A stretch of 53,010 bases of DNA, from positions 1 to 53,010 of the forward strand of contig MGRM01000007.1 in assembly GCA_001798185.1 (NCBI GenBank). Direction: 5' to 3'. Source of the DNA: Deltaproteobacteria bacterium RIFCSPHIGHO2_02_FULL_44_16 (lineage in GTDB: Bacteria > UBA10199 > 2-02-FULL-44-16). Under the pieces are notes generated by a model, which did no database searches, had not been told where the DNA came from, and was given only the letters and a program-made list of their open reading frames with translations. Position 1 is the stretch's first letter, and each line of letters starts with the position of its first letter. The position numbers and the translations under genes were made by a program. This document shows positions 1 through 7,490 of this stretch, piece by piece.

Positions 1-3
1 TGA

Positions 4-237
4 GACGCTTTTAGAAACAAAAACCGCTTTTGTGAAACACATCCACCACAAAACTTTCGCCTATCATATCTGACATCTTGTTTTGCGCGGGCTATAGGCC
101 AGAGGTTTAAAGATATAGAAGGAATCATGCACTACATTCCAGAAGCGACGAAAGAACAAGTAAATGCCATGCTCAAAAGGTTTGGTGCGTTCCAGGAAAT
201 CGATCGAAGGACTATGAGCGACGCATTGAAAGATTGA
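4..237 (+). pseudogene. C-terminal remnant of an unrecognised gene
   Basis: One frame is open from just after a TGA at 1-3 to a TGA at 235-237. Its only usable start is an ATG at 127, which would give 36 residues beginning MHYIPEATKEQ. The upstream in-frame residues, for example RAIGQRFKDIEGI, look like natural protein sequence and resemble the end of nucleotidyltransferase-type proteins, but I cannot name the family. An in-frame stop at the window edge and no start codon for the upstream part suggest the tail of a decayed gene. It could equally be a short chance frame. Confidence 0.25.
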
Positions 238-248
238 AGGTTAAGGAG

Positions 249-278
249 AAAGGGATCAAGTCTTGGCCCTTTCCTTTT
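249..278. terminator. Possible hairpin terminator
   Basis: AAAGGG (249-254) pairs with CCCTTT (267-272), and an inner CAAG/CTTG can extend the stem. The hairpin is followed by CCTTTT. It lies between a rightward gene remnant ending at 237 and a leftward remnant ending at 305, so it could serve either. The inner TCAAGTCTTG is also found at 52883-52892 beside the insertion sequence, so it may instead be a scar of mobile DNA. Confidence 0.3.
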
Positions 279-304
279 GAAGAGTGAGAGATTTTTTCAG
301 AAAC

Positions 305-521
305 TCATAAGAAAGCTTCCGTTCCTGGATGTGCCAGCGAGAAAGCGGAGATCACCTGCTCAATGACAAATCCCTCCCAACTGCTTCCGCGTTTGGGATG
401 GTTTTCAAGGTCGTCCTGATCGTGAATCCCCAGAAAATAATGTAAAAGACCTGAATCGCGAATATAGATTTTTTGGCTTTTGACGAATCTTTTCCCAGTG
501 TTAACGAAATACCCTTTATCA
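305..521 (-). pseudogene. Decayed 3' fragment of an AAA ATPase with DUF4143 domain
   Basis: The minus-strand frame ending at a TGA (307-305) reads [20 protein letters not shown], then [10 protein letters not shown], then [17 protein letters not shown]. This matches the core of DUF4143 (NxGKRxVKSPKxYxRDSGLLHxLLGI and GxSWEGFxxEQV), the C-terminal domain of a widespread ATPase family. The frame has a TAA 5' of this segment (near 522) and no start, and the ATPase half is missing, so it is a remnant. A second, intact member of the wider ATPase/DUF4143 group is at 19517-20905. The 467-bp stretch 238-704 contains only this remnant, the possible hairpin before it and the promoter candidate after it. 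Confidence 0.7.
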
Positions 522-650
522 GCTTATTTTTTCTCAACATGCATTTCTAAAGTGAGAAATTTACCCTTTTGAGATCGCAAGCGCTCCTTTCTGGGTAGTT
601 ATAGATCAATAAAATCAATACTTTATGTTTTCATCCTTTTGACATGATCA

Positions 651-666
651 TGGCATGGATTCTGCA
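651..666 (+). promoter_or_regulatory. Candidate sigma-54 (RpoN) promoter
   Basis: TGGCATGGATTCTGCA has GG (652-653) and GC (664-665) separated by 10 bases and agrees with most of the -24/-12 consensus TGGCACG-N4-TTGCA. A start point near 677 would leave a leader of about 28 nt before the gene at 705. A TTGACA occurs at 639-644, but no convincing -10 box follows it. Three sigma-54 activators are encoded at 39925-44149, so RpoN control in this genome is expected. Confidence 0.4.
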
Positions 667-704
667 CAAAAGGAAGGTGCGTAGTTCATACTATTGGGGG
701 AGCT

Positions 705-1082
705 ATGAAACCAACAATGCAGAAACATCTTCAGGATCATGACGTCACGCGCAAAGAGACTCAGCGCATCGCAGGAGCGATGCCAAAGGCAAAACCTGCG
801 AGCATGCCAGTCGACACCCGACTTGCGGTCTTTAAGGATCGACTCACCTATACCTTTATTCTCGACAGTGAAGTGGCCTCGATCCATTTCGATCGAAATC
901 GAGGAGAAATTTTTTATAAAGGCCATAATATTATCAATCTCGAACTGAGCGAGAATCAAAAGAAGGTCTTAAAGAGCTTTCTCATGGTTTTAGAGGGGGA
1001 TGCGAAGGGAAAAGAATTTTTGAATGCATATTCCGCAACTTTAGAGCGCTCTTTAGCCGATAAACAGAAAGTGGGGGAATAG
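705..1082 (+). CDS. Hypothetical protein, 125 aa
   Basis: The ATG at 705 follows a purine-rich GGGGGAG. The protein has a basic N-terminus (residues 1-35) with no signal peptide. The middle has short beta-like segments (about 45-82, LTYTFILDSEVASIHF) and is followed by a helical tail. I do not recognise the family. The next gene starts 9 bases downstream and comEC follows it, so the three probably form one transcript, perhaps from the sigma-54-like promoter at 651. The small size and conserved-looking spacing suggest a soluble cytoplasmic protein. No function is assigned. Confidence 0.75.
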   Translation: MKPTMQKHLQDHDVTRKETQRIAGAMPKAKPASMPVDTRLAVFKDRLTYTFILDSEVASIHFDRNRGEIFYKGHNIINLELSENQKKVLKSFLMVLEGDAKGKEFLNAYSATLERSLADKQKVGE

Positions 1083-1090
1083 GGAGAAGC

Positions 1091-1735
1091 ATGTCCGATC
1101 GTTTACGAAGACTTGGGTTGTTTCGCCGCAAAGGCATTTTCGAATCCGAATCTTCTGAGGCCACCCCTTTTCGAGTTGATCCAAAACTTCCTTTTGATTC
1201 CGAACATGACGAACGCTGGACCTATGAAGAGGGACGCATCTCTCTCAATGAAGATGAAGTCGCTGACATCATCCGCGCACATCGCAGAGACTCGCGTGTT
1301 CTCATGAACCTTTCGAACGGGCTCTCTGAGTATCGCGATTTTGTAGAGCAAAATTATGTCACCGAGCTCGAAAAATTTCGGGCAGCAATTGATATTTCGT
1401 TGCATCAAGTCTTTCGTAGTCTCAATGGAATTTATACCTGCCTCACCAGTGGCGTCGATATCGAACTCACCGATGATCATATCTGGCTCAACAATATCGA
1501 TGTGATGTCGCTCATGCGTCTCTATCGTCTTCGTCCAACATCCAAGGCACGTGCGTATCTCACCACGTTCCGCGACAAACTCTCCTTGATTCTCCAGGCA
1601 GAGCAGAGTAACCAGTATCACCAAGAGCTGCGCCAGAAAATGTTCCATGTCTTTGATGAACTGTGCGAAGTTCTTGCCACGACCCCAACCCTTGATACTC
1701 CTCACCTTATGTCTGCTGAGTGGGGAAGCCCTTGA
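1091..1735 (+). CDS. Hypothetical protein, 214 aa
   Basis: The ATG at 1091 is preceded by GGGAGAAGC, 9 bases after the stop of the upstream gene. The protein is acidic and mostly alpha-helical, with no signal peptide or membrane segment. It has a long central helical stretch (about 70-200) containing ELTDDHIWLNNIDVMSLMRL. I do not recognise a family. Its 3' end overlaps the start of comEC by up to 89 bases, which suggests translational coupling in one operon. A competence or DNA-uptake role would be a guess from position only. Confidence 0.75.
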   Translation: MSDRLRRLGLFRRKGIFESESSEATPFRVDPKLPFDSEHDERWTYEEGRISLNEDEVADIIRAHRRDSRVLMNLSNGLSEYRDFVEQNYVTELEKFRAAIDISLHQVFRSLNGIYTCLTSGVDIELTDDHIWLNNIDVMSLMRLYRLRPTSKARAYLTTFRDKLSLILQAEQSNQYHQELRQKMFHVFDELCEVLATTPTLDTPHLMSAEWGSP

Positions 1736-4052
1736 GCTTGCGCTCTTTCATCGTCCTTCTGTTTTTTTAGCTCTCTTTTTTGCTTCACTTGCATGTACGA
1801 TCTTATTCTCACGACGAAAAAGAAAATCGATCGCACGTTGTTTTTTATTCTTCTCCTTTTTTGTTTTCGGCGCATTTCTTTCGACGAAAAAATTGGAGAT
1901 CCTTCAGGATCAAGCAAGCTCGCTTTTGCATCATCACGTCCGCGCTCGACCCCTTTGTGAAGGATTTCTGCGAGATGATCCTGCACCGAGAGCACAAGGT
2001 GTATCGCTCGAGGTGATGCTTGTGCGATGTCAACCTGCACGAGACAAACCGTTTGAAAAGGTCTCTGCGTACGTTCGTCTCTTTGTAAAAGGAGAGACCG
2101 AGGAACTCTGGCAGGGAGACGCTCTCCGTTTTGAAGCGACCTTTCAAAAGCCGCAAGATTTTTTCAATCCCGCTGCATTTTCCTATCGGTTTCATCTAGC
2201 GAGCCGCGATATTTCGCTCTCGGGTTTTGCAGAAGGGAGTTCGCTTGTTCGGTTGTATCAGCGAGAGCAATCTTTTTTTCAACGTATGGTTGCGCTTCGT
2301 CATCAGTTCTTGCGACGCATTAACAGTTCCATGTCTCCGGACGCTGCTTCTATTGTGAACGCACTTCTTTTGGGTTCGCGAGGGGATATTGATGACGAAC
2401 ATCAAAAACTTTTTTCACTTCTCGGCATCGCTCATATTCTCTCTATCTCAGGCCTGCATGTGGTTTCTATTGTTGTCATTCTTTCGTGGATCCTTTCGCT
2501 TATCCTGAATCGATGCGCATTCGTTTATTTATCCATTCCCCGTCGCTATATGATAGCGCTTCTTTCACTTCCGATGCTGTGGGTATATGTTCTTTTTGTC
2601 GGAGCTCCTATCTCGGCAATTCGTGCAGCATGCATGATCACATTTTTTCTGATCAGCACTTTCTTTTTTCGTCGTCACGATTCCCTTGTCACCCTTGCGG
2701 GAACGGTGTTGGTGATGTGTATCCTGTGGCCGTTAGCGCTGATGGATATTTCGTTTCAACTCTCGATCGTTTCGGTGTTGGGAATTATTCTCACGAGTCG
2801 TTTCTTGCCGAAGAAAAAGTGGATGCAAGTAACGGGGAGCACTGTAGGAGCATATCTTTTTTCTGCGCCTCTCATTCTTTTGACGTTTCATGAACTCACT
2901 CCTCTTGGACTTATAACGAATATTATCGTTATCCCGTTGTTTGGATTTGTCCTCATGCCGCTCTTTCTTGCTGCTTCTCTTCTTTCCATTTTTTCTCACA
3001 CGTATGGATGTATCGTGTGGAAATATTCGGGGTTTCTCCTTGAAGAGCTCCTTATCGTGTTTCAAGCTCTTCTCCCCGCGGCAGAGGAGACAACATTCTT
3101 TGCCGCTCCAACGTTGTTTCAACTCGCTCTCTGTTATCTTCTCTTGATCGTAGCGCTCATGAACTTTAAAAGAGCTTACCGAGGCTCTCTCTTCATCATG
3201 TTCGTGCTTCTCTGTTCTTTTGTCTGGCCCATGTATCGTCCCCAAATCACGAAAAGGCTTGAAGTCACGTTTTTCGATGTGGGCCATGGAGATGCTGTGC
3301 TTCTCCGATTTCCTGACGGAACGTCGTGGATGATCGATGCAGGAGGTTTTCCCTCCTCTTCATTTGATACGGGGAAGCGGATTCTCGCACCTGCTCTATG
3401 GCAGCTCGGAGTCCGAAGATTAGAAACCATCATCTTAAGCCATGCCCATTTTGATCACTACGGAGGATTTTCGAGTTTAAGACAACTCTTTCATCCCGAA
3501 TTCTTTTTTCTTTCATCAGCGACCTCTTCACAGGAACCAGAGTGGAAAGTATTTTTTCAAGAAATGAAAGAGCATCAGCTCGAGGTTCGATTTTTAGACG
3601 CGAATACGCCACGATGGAAAAAAGGAGAGGTGGAATTCACAGTCTCTTATCCTCACGCCGATCTCCGTATCGATGATATTAATGATCAATCGCTCGTCTT
3701 ATTTCTTCGATATCGCGATGTCTCGTTTCTCTTTACCGGAGACATCGAAACTTTTTCTGAAAAACAGATCGTGCAACAGGCGGATTTGGATTCACCTACG
3801 GTTTTGAAAGTGGCGCATCATGGCAGCAAAACTTCTTCGACAGAAGAGTTTCTCAATATGATTTCACCGCGCTATGCTGTGATTTCGGTGGGAAAGCATC
3901 ATCGCTTTCGGCTCCCTCACGAAAAGGTTTTGCATCGATTTGAAAAAAGGGGAGTCGCTCTTTATCGAACGGATCGCCAGGGTGCGATTACGATGAGCAC
4001 TGATGGAAAAGAGATTTCGATTACGACCCTTCGAGATCTTCCCACGAAGTGA
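1647..4052 (+). CDS. comEC: ComEC/Rec2-type DNA uptake channel
   Basis: This is the inner-membrane channel that carries single-stranded DNA into the cytoplasm in natural transformation. The 801-aa protein has the family order: N-terminal membrane helices with a soluble loop (about 1-210), then the Competence domain starting LLLGSRGDIDDEHQKLFSLL and including HILSISGLHV (about 230-270), many membrane helices to about 525, and a metallo-beta-lactamase-like C-terminal domain. That last domain shows DVGHGDAVLL, the metal motif SHAHFDHYGG, LFTGDI and VAHHGS. The start is uncertain: ATGs at 1647 and 1656 both lie inside the preceding gene and neither has a clear ribosome site. The 3' end overlaps the convergent lipoprotein gene by 32 bases. 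The rest of the competence machinery is not in the window. Confidence 0.93.
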   Translation: MSLMNCAKFLPRPQPLILLTLCLLSGEALELALFHRPSVFLALFFASLACTILFSRRKRKSIARCFLFFSFFVFGAFLSTKKLEILQDQASSLLHHHVRARPLCEGFLRDDPAPRAQGVSLEVMLVRCQPARDKPFEKVSAYVRLFVKGETEELWQGDALRFEATFQKPQDFFNPAAFSYRFHLASRDISLSGFAEGSSLVRLYQREQSFFQRMVALRHQFLRRINSSMSPDAASIVNALLLGSRGDIDDEHQKLFSLLGIAHILSISGLHVVSIVVILSWILSLILNRCAFVYLSIPRRYMIALLSLPMLWVYVLFVGAPISAIRAACMITFFLISTFFFRRHDSLVTLAGTVLVMCILWPLALMDISFQLSIVSVLGIILTSRFLPKKKWMQVTGSTVGAYLFSAPLILLTFHELTPLGLITNIIVIPLFGFVLMPLFLAASLLSIFSHTYGCIVWKYSGFLLEELLIVFQALLPAAEETTFFAAPTLFQLALCYLLLIVALMNFKRAYRGSLFIMFVLLCSFVWPMYRPQITKRLEVTFFDVGHGDAVLLRFPDGTSWMIDAGGFPSSSFDTGKRILAPALWQLGVRRLETIILSHAHFDHYGGFSSLRQLFHPEFFFLSSATSSQEPEWKVFFQEMKEHQLEVRFLDANTPRWKKGEVEFTVSYPHADLRIDDINDQSLVLFLRYRDVSFLFTGDIETFSEKQIVQQADLDSPTVLKVAHHGSKTSSTEEFLNMISPRYAVISVGKHHRFRLPHEKVLHRFEKRGVALYRTDRQGAITMSTDGKEISITTLRDLPTK

Positions 4053-4335
4053 ACGACCACAGGAGTGTTTTCTTTTGAAGGGTGGCATTTACTTTTTTCA
4101 GATCACCGCTTTTGAGCGTGATAAAAGCTTCGATTGCTGCCACATGTTTTCGAATTTCACTGATTTTCAGAATCTCGACTTTTTCAACGCCTTTTCCAAA
4201 AGGAGTTTCAGGATATTTTTTGCCGTAATTTTTGAAGAAATGGCGAAGCGATTGTTGAGCCCGATTTTCACTCGGTACCCGAGCTGCACAACCGAAGAGA
4301 AAACAAATAATAAGGATGGAAAACAACTGTTTCAT
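4021..4335 (-). CDS. Small putative lipoprotein, 104 aa
   Basis: The N-terminus MKQLFSILIICFLFGCAARV is a lipoprotein signal with lipobox LFGC at residues 13-16, so the mature protein should be anchored to a membrane. The remaining 88 residues are basic and have no recognised domain (…GKKYPETPFGKGVEKVEIL…). A GGAG lies about 10 bases upstream of the ATG. It is downstream of mltD in the same direction, separated by a palindromic element (4375-4517), and its 3' end overlaps comEC by 32 bases on the other strand. A role with the murein enzymes is possible by position only. Confidence 0.8.
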   Translation of the reverse strand: MKQLFSILIICFLFGCAARVPSENRAQQSLRHFFKNYGKKYPETPFGKGVEKVEILKISEIRKHVAAIEAFITLKSGDLKKVNATLQKKTLLWSFTSWEDLEGS

Positions 4336-4374
4336 GAGAATTAGCTCCTAACAGCTTCAATAATGTCGTGCAAG

Positions 4375-4517
4375 AGTTCTCAAAATATATTGAACAGATC
4401 ATCATTCGGGTGACGCCGGAGGCTATTTCGGAAGCTACCGCATATCAGCGGAGCTTACGGAATGCCGCAGGCGGCAGGACCCGTTACAATTAAAAGGTTC
4501 AATATATTTTGAGAACT
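4375..4517. repeat. Palindromic element, family C, copy 1 (perfect 21-bp arms)
   Basis: Arms at 4375-4395 and 4497-4517 are perfect reverse complements over 21 bases and start AGTTCTCAAAATATAT. Inside are the conserved core blocks CGGGTGACGCCGGAGG (4408-4423) and GCCGCAGGCGGCAGGACCCG, and a tip hairpin AAGCT-a-CCGC/GCGG-AGCTT. The outer arm overlaps the stop codon of mltD (4516-4518). The element therefore lies in the 3' region of mltD and upstream of the lipoprotein gene, where a hairpin of this size would form in the transcript. See the matching copies at 13532, 29111 and 48443. Confidence 0.9.
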
Positions 4518-6021
4518 AACTTCTGATGACATTTCTCATTGCGGAAGCGAAGCGGTTGCCTTTTCCCAGGGGAATGCGAATGGTAGTCCCCAAAGGAATT
4601 TTTTCCGTTCCGGTAAAGGCCGCTTTTTGAAGCATGGGATTGAGTTCTTCGAGTTGAAGGATGGAAATGCCACTTGCACGCGCCACTTCAGGAAGGGAGA
4701 GAGAAACTTCGAGTTGAAGTTCGTCAAACGCAATCGGCTGATCATAGTGAAGAGCGTTGAAGTGTTGCGTTACCTCGTCGATGATTTGCGAAGCTGCAAG
4801 AAAAGAGGGGAAAAAATTGCGCGACGCAAAACCATAACTTGGATGTTCAAATTTTTTAATAATCGTTGAGATGTCCTGCGTGCCCAGGAGATTGACGGCT
4901 CCTTTCAACCGTCCTCGCCCCGCATTATAGGCATTAATCGCAAGAGGCCATGTTCCGAGCATTTCATAATTATCTTTTAAGAGGCGTATCGCGGCGGAAG
5001 TGGAACGAATCGGATCAAGTCGTTCATCGACAACATTATTTACGCGAAGACTATAATGATGTGCGGTTCCTTTCATGATTTGCCAAATCCCTCGGGCTCC
5101 AGCAGAGGAGTGAGCATCCATTTGAAACATCGATTCCACAAACACCAGTCGGGTGATTTCTTTCGGGAGTCCAGCTTCTTCAAAGAGCCGTTCAATTTCA
5201 CCGAGAAAACGACCAGAGCGACAAAGCCCCACTTCGAATTGGTCTTTCAGTCCTTTTTGTCCACGAACGCGATCGATGGCGCTGCGAAATTTGAGGGGAT
5301 CATCAATTTTTTGAAATGCTTTTCGAATTTTCCACTCTTCATCTGTTCCTTGTGAAGCAGTTTGCTGGTTCTGAATTTTTTCGAGCATCATTTTAATACG
5401 ATCGCGTTCTTCCTCGAGCGCTTCATCAAGAGCTTTTTGTTTTTCTCGTGGTGTGAGTGCTTCATTCTGAGCGATGTCACTTATATCTAAAACGTTATAA
5501 ATGATGTCGAGAAAGAGGGCGTCGTGCATCACGATCTGATGCGTTGAATATCGAGCGTAAATATTTTTCCAGAATTTGACTTCAGTAGTGAGACCGCTCG
5601 GAACATCAAGCCAAGAGCGATCCACAACTGGAGCAGCCATCGACGTTCCGGCGGGATTATAGGTTGCAAGGCTCGAAGAACGAAATCGACGTGTAAAAGG
5701 AGTCGACTCCGGAATAAAAGGAGCGGCATCAGGTTCAAGTTGAGGGAGCTTTTCTTGAGGAAGTGTTAATTTCGGCAAAGGCTCTGGAGTAAAGCGAGCA
5801 ATGATACCTTGAACTTCTCTCGCTGTTGAAGAGGGTTTCGTGAAATCGTAAGGATCAAGCGCTTCAAAGGAAACCACATCGTTCAGATTTTTTTGGGAAG
5901 CGTGTGATGCAGATGAAGGTTCTTTCAATTTGTCCGGAAGATAACCAAATACCAGAGAGAGCAGGCCGAGAGTAAGGCAGACACACATAAAAATATTAAT
6001 GATGTTTCGCTCTCGGTTCAT
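4516..6021 (-). CDS. mltD: Membrane-bound lytic murein transglycosylase, MltD-like
   Basis: The enzyme cleaves glycan strands of peptidoglycan in the periplasm to give 1,6-anhydro-muropeptides. The SLT domain is clear: catalytic Glu in FVESMF, then GARGIWQIMKGTA, VDERLDPIRSTSAAIRLL and AINAYNAGRGRLKGA. A C-terminal LysM-like segment (SLPEVARASGISILQLEELN and IPLGTTIRIPLG) probably binds glycan. I chose the start at 6021 (MNRERN): AAAGGA lies 6 bases upstream and a membrane anchor (INIFMCVCLTLGLLSLVFGY) follows. An upstream in-frame ATG at 6060 would overlap dacB. The gene follows dacB by 7 bases, so they are one operon. The stop codon abuts a palindromic element. Confidence 0.9.
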   Translation of the reverse strand: MNRERNIINIFMCVCLTLGLLSLVFGYLPDKLKEPSSASHASQKNLNDVVSFEALDPYDFTKPSSTAREVQGIIARFTPEPLPKLTLPQEKLPQLEPDAAPFIPESTPFTRRFRSSSLATYNPAGTSMAAPVVDRSWLDVPSGLTTEVKFWKNIYARYSTHQIVMHDALFLDIIYNVLDISDIAQNEALTPREKQKALDEALEEERDRIKMMLEKIQNQQTASQGTDEEWKIRKAFQKIDDPLKFRSAIDRVRGQKGLKDQFEVGLCRSGRFLGEIERLFEEAGLPKEITRLVFVESMFQMDAHSSAGARGIWQIMKGTAHHYSLRVNNVVDERLDPIRSTSAAIRLLKDNYEMLGTWPLAINAYNAGRGRLKGAVNLLGTQDISTIIKKFEHPSYGFASRNFFPSFLAASQIIDEVTQHFNALHYDQPIAFDELQLEVSLSLPEVARASGISILQLEELNPMLQKAAFTGTEKIPLGTTIRIPLGKGNRFASAMRNVIRS

Positions 6022-6028
6022 AGATCCT

Positions 6029-7444
6029 TTAATGACGGGCGATTTTATCCACCACATCAAGCTGTATCTGACGCATCACATCGTGACCCTGTTTTAAATG
6101 ATCTCCTAAAATGGCAAAGGCACGAACGTCTCCGTTTTTTATCGAAACAAAACCAGCGAGTGCGCTGACGCCATTGAGTGATCCTGTCTTTGCGCGCATT
6201 TTTCCGCGAAGAGCTTCATGGTGATTCCAGTCTTTCATCGTTCCATCTGCCCCAAAAACGGCGAGAGAGGCGACAAAATCAGCGCTGGTGCGAAAGTCGT
6301 GGTAAGCTGCCATCAACACCTGAACCAGTTGAGATGCCGTAAAACGGGTAATGCTCGAGAAACCTGAACCATTTTCGATGGTGTAGCTGGATCGAGGAAT
6401 GCCGATGGAGGCGAGATATTCCTGTAACACTTCCACACCGTGAGCCGTTGTCCCTGGAATCCCTTTTTTGACCGCGGCAAGATGCTTGAGAAGTTGTTCC
6501 GCGGTAAAATTATTCGAAAATTTATTCATGTCGCGAATCAGCAAACTCAGAGGTTTGGAAGAAGCGCTTAAAAGAAGATGTGCATGTTCCGGCGTTTTCC
6601 CTTCTTTGATATTTCCGGAAACAGAAATACCATGTTGAAGAAGGAGGAGACGAAGAATGGAGCCGGCATAAAATGTGGGATTCGTCACATTCCGATAAAA
6701 AACTTTTTCTCCGAGCGATACAGGAATGGTACCGCTGATGATCAACTTTTCTCCTTGAGCTGTTTCGACGGGATCAATCTGAAGGCGGTACTCACTTCCT
6801 GTTTTAAGAGAATTGACGATCTGAAAAAAGTCGATATTCGGATCGAGCGAAACAGTTGCGAGATCACCTCTCTTTGCGCCAGGGGTGACGTGAATCGCAA
6901 GAGAGTTAAAGTTAACGGCAAAAGGACTTGTTACGGCTGCGTATGCGCGCCGACTCTCTCCTGACATGCGGGGATATTCATTTTTTTCAAAAAAACTATT
7001 GTCGATGACAATGTCACCTGAAATGGTTTTCAATCCCTTTACGGAAAGCTCATGGACGATTTTCCAGAGTTCCTCATTGACCAGAAAAGGATCCCCGGTT
7101 CCTTTGACGTAAAGATTCTGAATGGTTCCCTGTTGAGGTGGAGTTGAGCTGAAGAAGTCAGTCGGAAGTGTATAGTTTGGTCCTAAAAAAGAGAGGAGTG
7201 CTGCTGCGGTGACGATTTTGGTGCAAGAGGCAGGGTTACGCAGGACATCACCGTTGATCGTGGCAAGTTCTGTTTGACTGCTGACATCTGCAACTGCAAT
7301 CGAAGTTTTGGCCGCATCAACATGAGATTTTCCTAACGTCTGACGCAAGATCAGTTCCAATGACGTTGCTTTGGGAGAAGCCATCACAAGGGAAGGAAAA
7401 AAAGTGAGGATCAATGCCGTGAGAAGTTTGACATGTGGCTTCAT
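6029..7444 (-). CDS. dacB: D-alanyl-D-alanine carboxypeptidase/endopeptidase, PBP4 family
   Basis: This periplasmic serine enzyme trims stem peptides or cuts cross-links in peptidoglycan. The active-site motifs of class-C low-molecular-mass PBPs are present: SxxK as PASCTKIVTAAALL, SxN as FSNNFTAEQLLKHL and KTG as AKTGSLNGVSALAGF. The PBP4-type insert between the first two motifs is present, and 471 aa fits the family. The start at 7444 gives a clean signal peptide (MKPHVKLLTALILTFFPSLV, cleavage after MA) with GGGGGAA about 10 bases upstream; other in-frame ATGs are at 7474 and 7501. It is divergent from the peptide-binding protein gene, 46 bases away, and forms an operon with mltD. Confidence 0.92.
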   Translation of the reverse strand: MKPHVKLLTALILTFFPSLVMASPKATSLELILRQTLGKSHVDAAKTSIAVADVSSQTELATINGDVLRNPASCTKIVTAAALLSFLGPNYTLPTDFFSSTPPQQGTIQNLYVKGTGDPFLVNEELWKIVHELSVKGLKTISGDIVIDNSFFEKNEYPRMSGESRRAYAAVTSPFAVNFNSLAIHVTPGAKRGDLATVSLDPNIDFFQIVNSLKTGSEYRLQIDPVETAQGEKLIISGTIPVSLGEKVFYRNVTNPTFYAGSILRLLLLQHGISVSGNIKEGKTPEHAHLLLSASSKPLSLLIRDMNKFSNNFTAEQLLKHLAAVKKGIPGTTAHGVEVLQEYLASIGIPRSSYTIENGSGFSSITRFTASQLVQVLMAAYHDFRTSADFVASLAVFGADGTMKDWNHHEALRGKMRAKTGSLNGVSALAGFVSIKNGDVRAFAILGDHLKQGHDVMRQIQLDVVDKIARH

Positions 7445-7490
7445 TGCTCGTAAATTCCCCCTGAAGTTCTTCATAATAAAGGAGAATCTG

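Noticed and set aside
352-540. 62-codon minus-strand frame beginning [10 protein letters not shown]
   Set aside because: It overlaps the DUF4143 remnant in another frame. Its first ten residues may belong to the decayed gene after a frameshift, but the rest is not protein-like.
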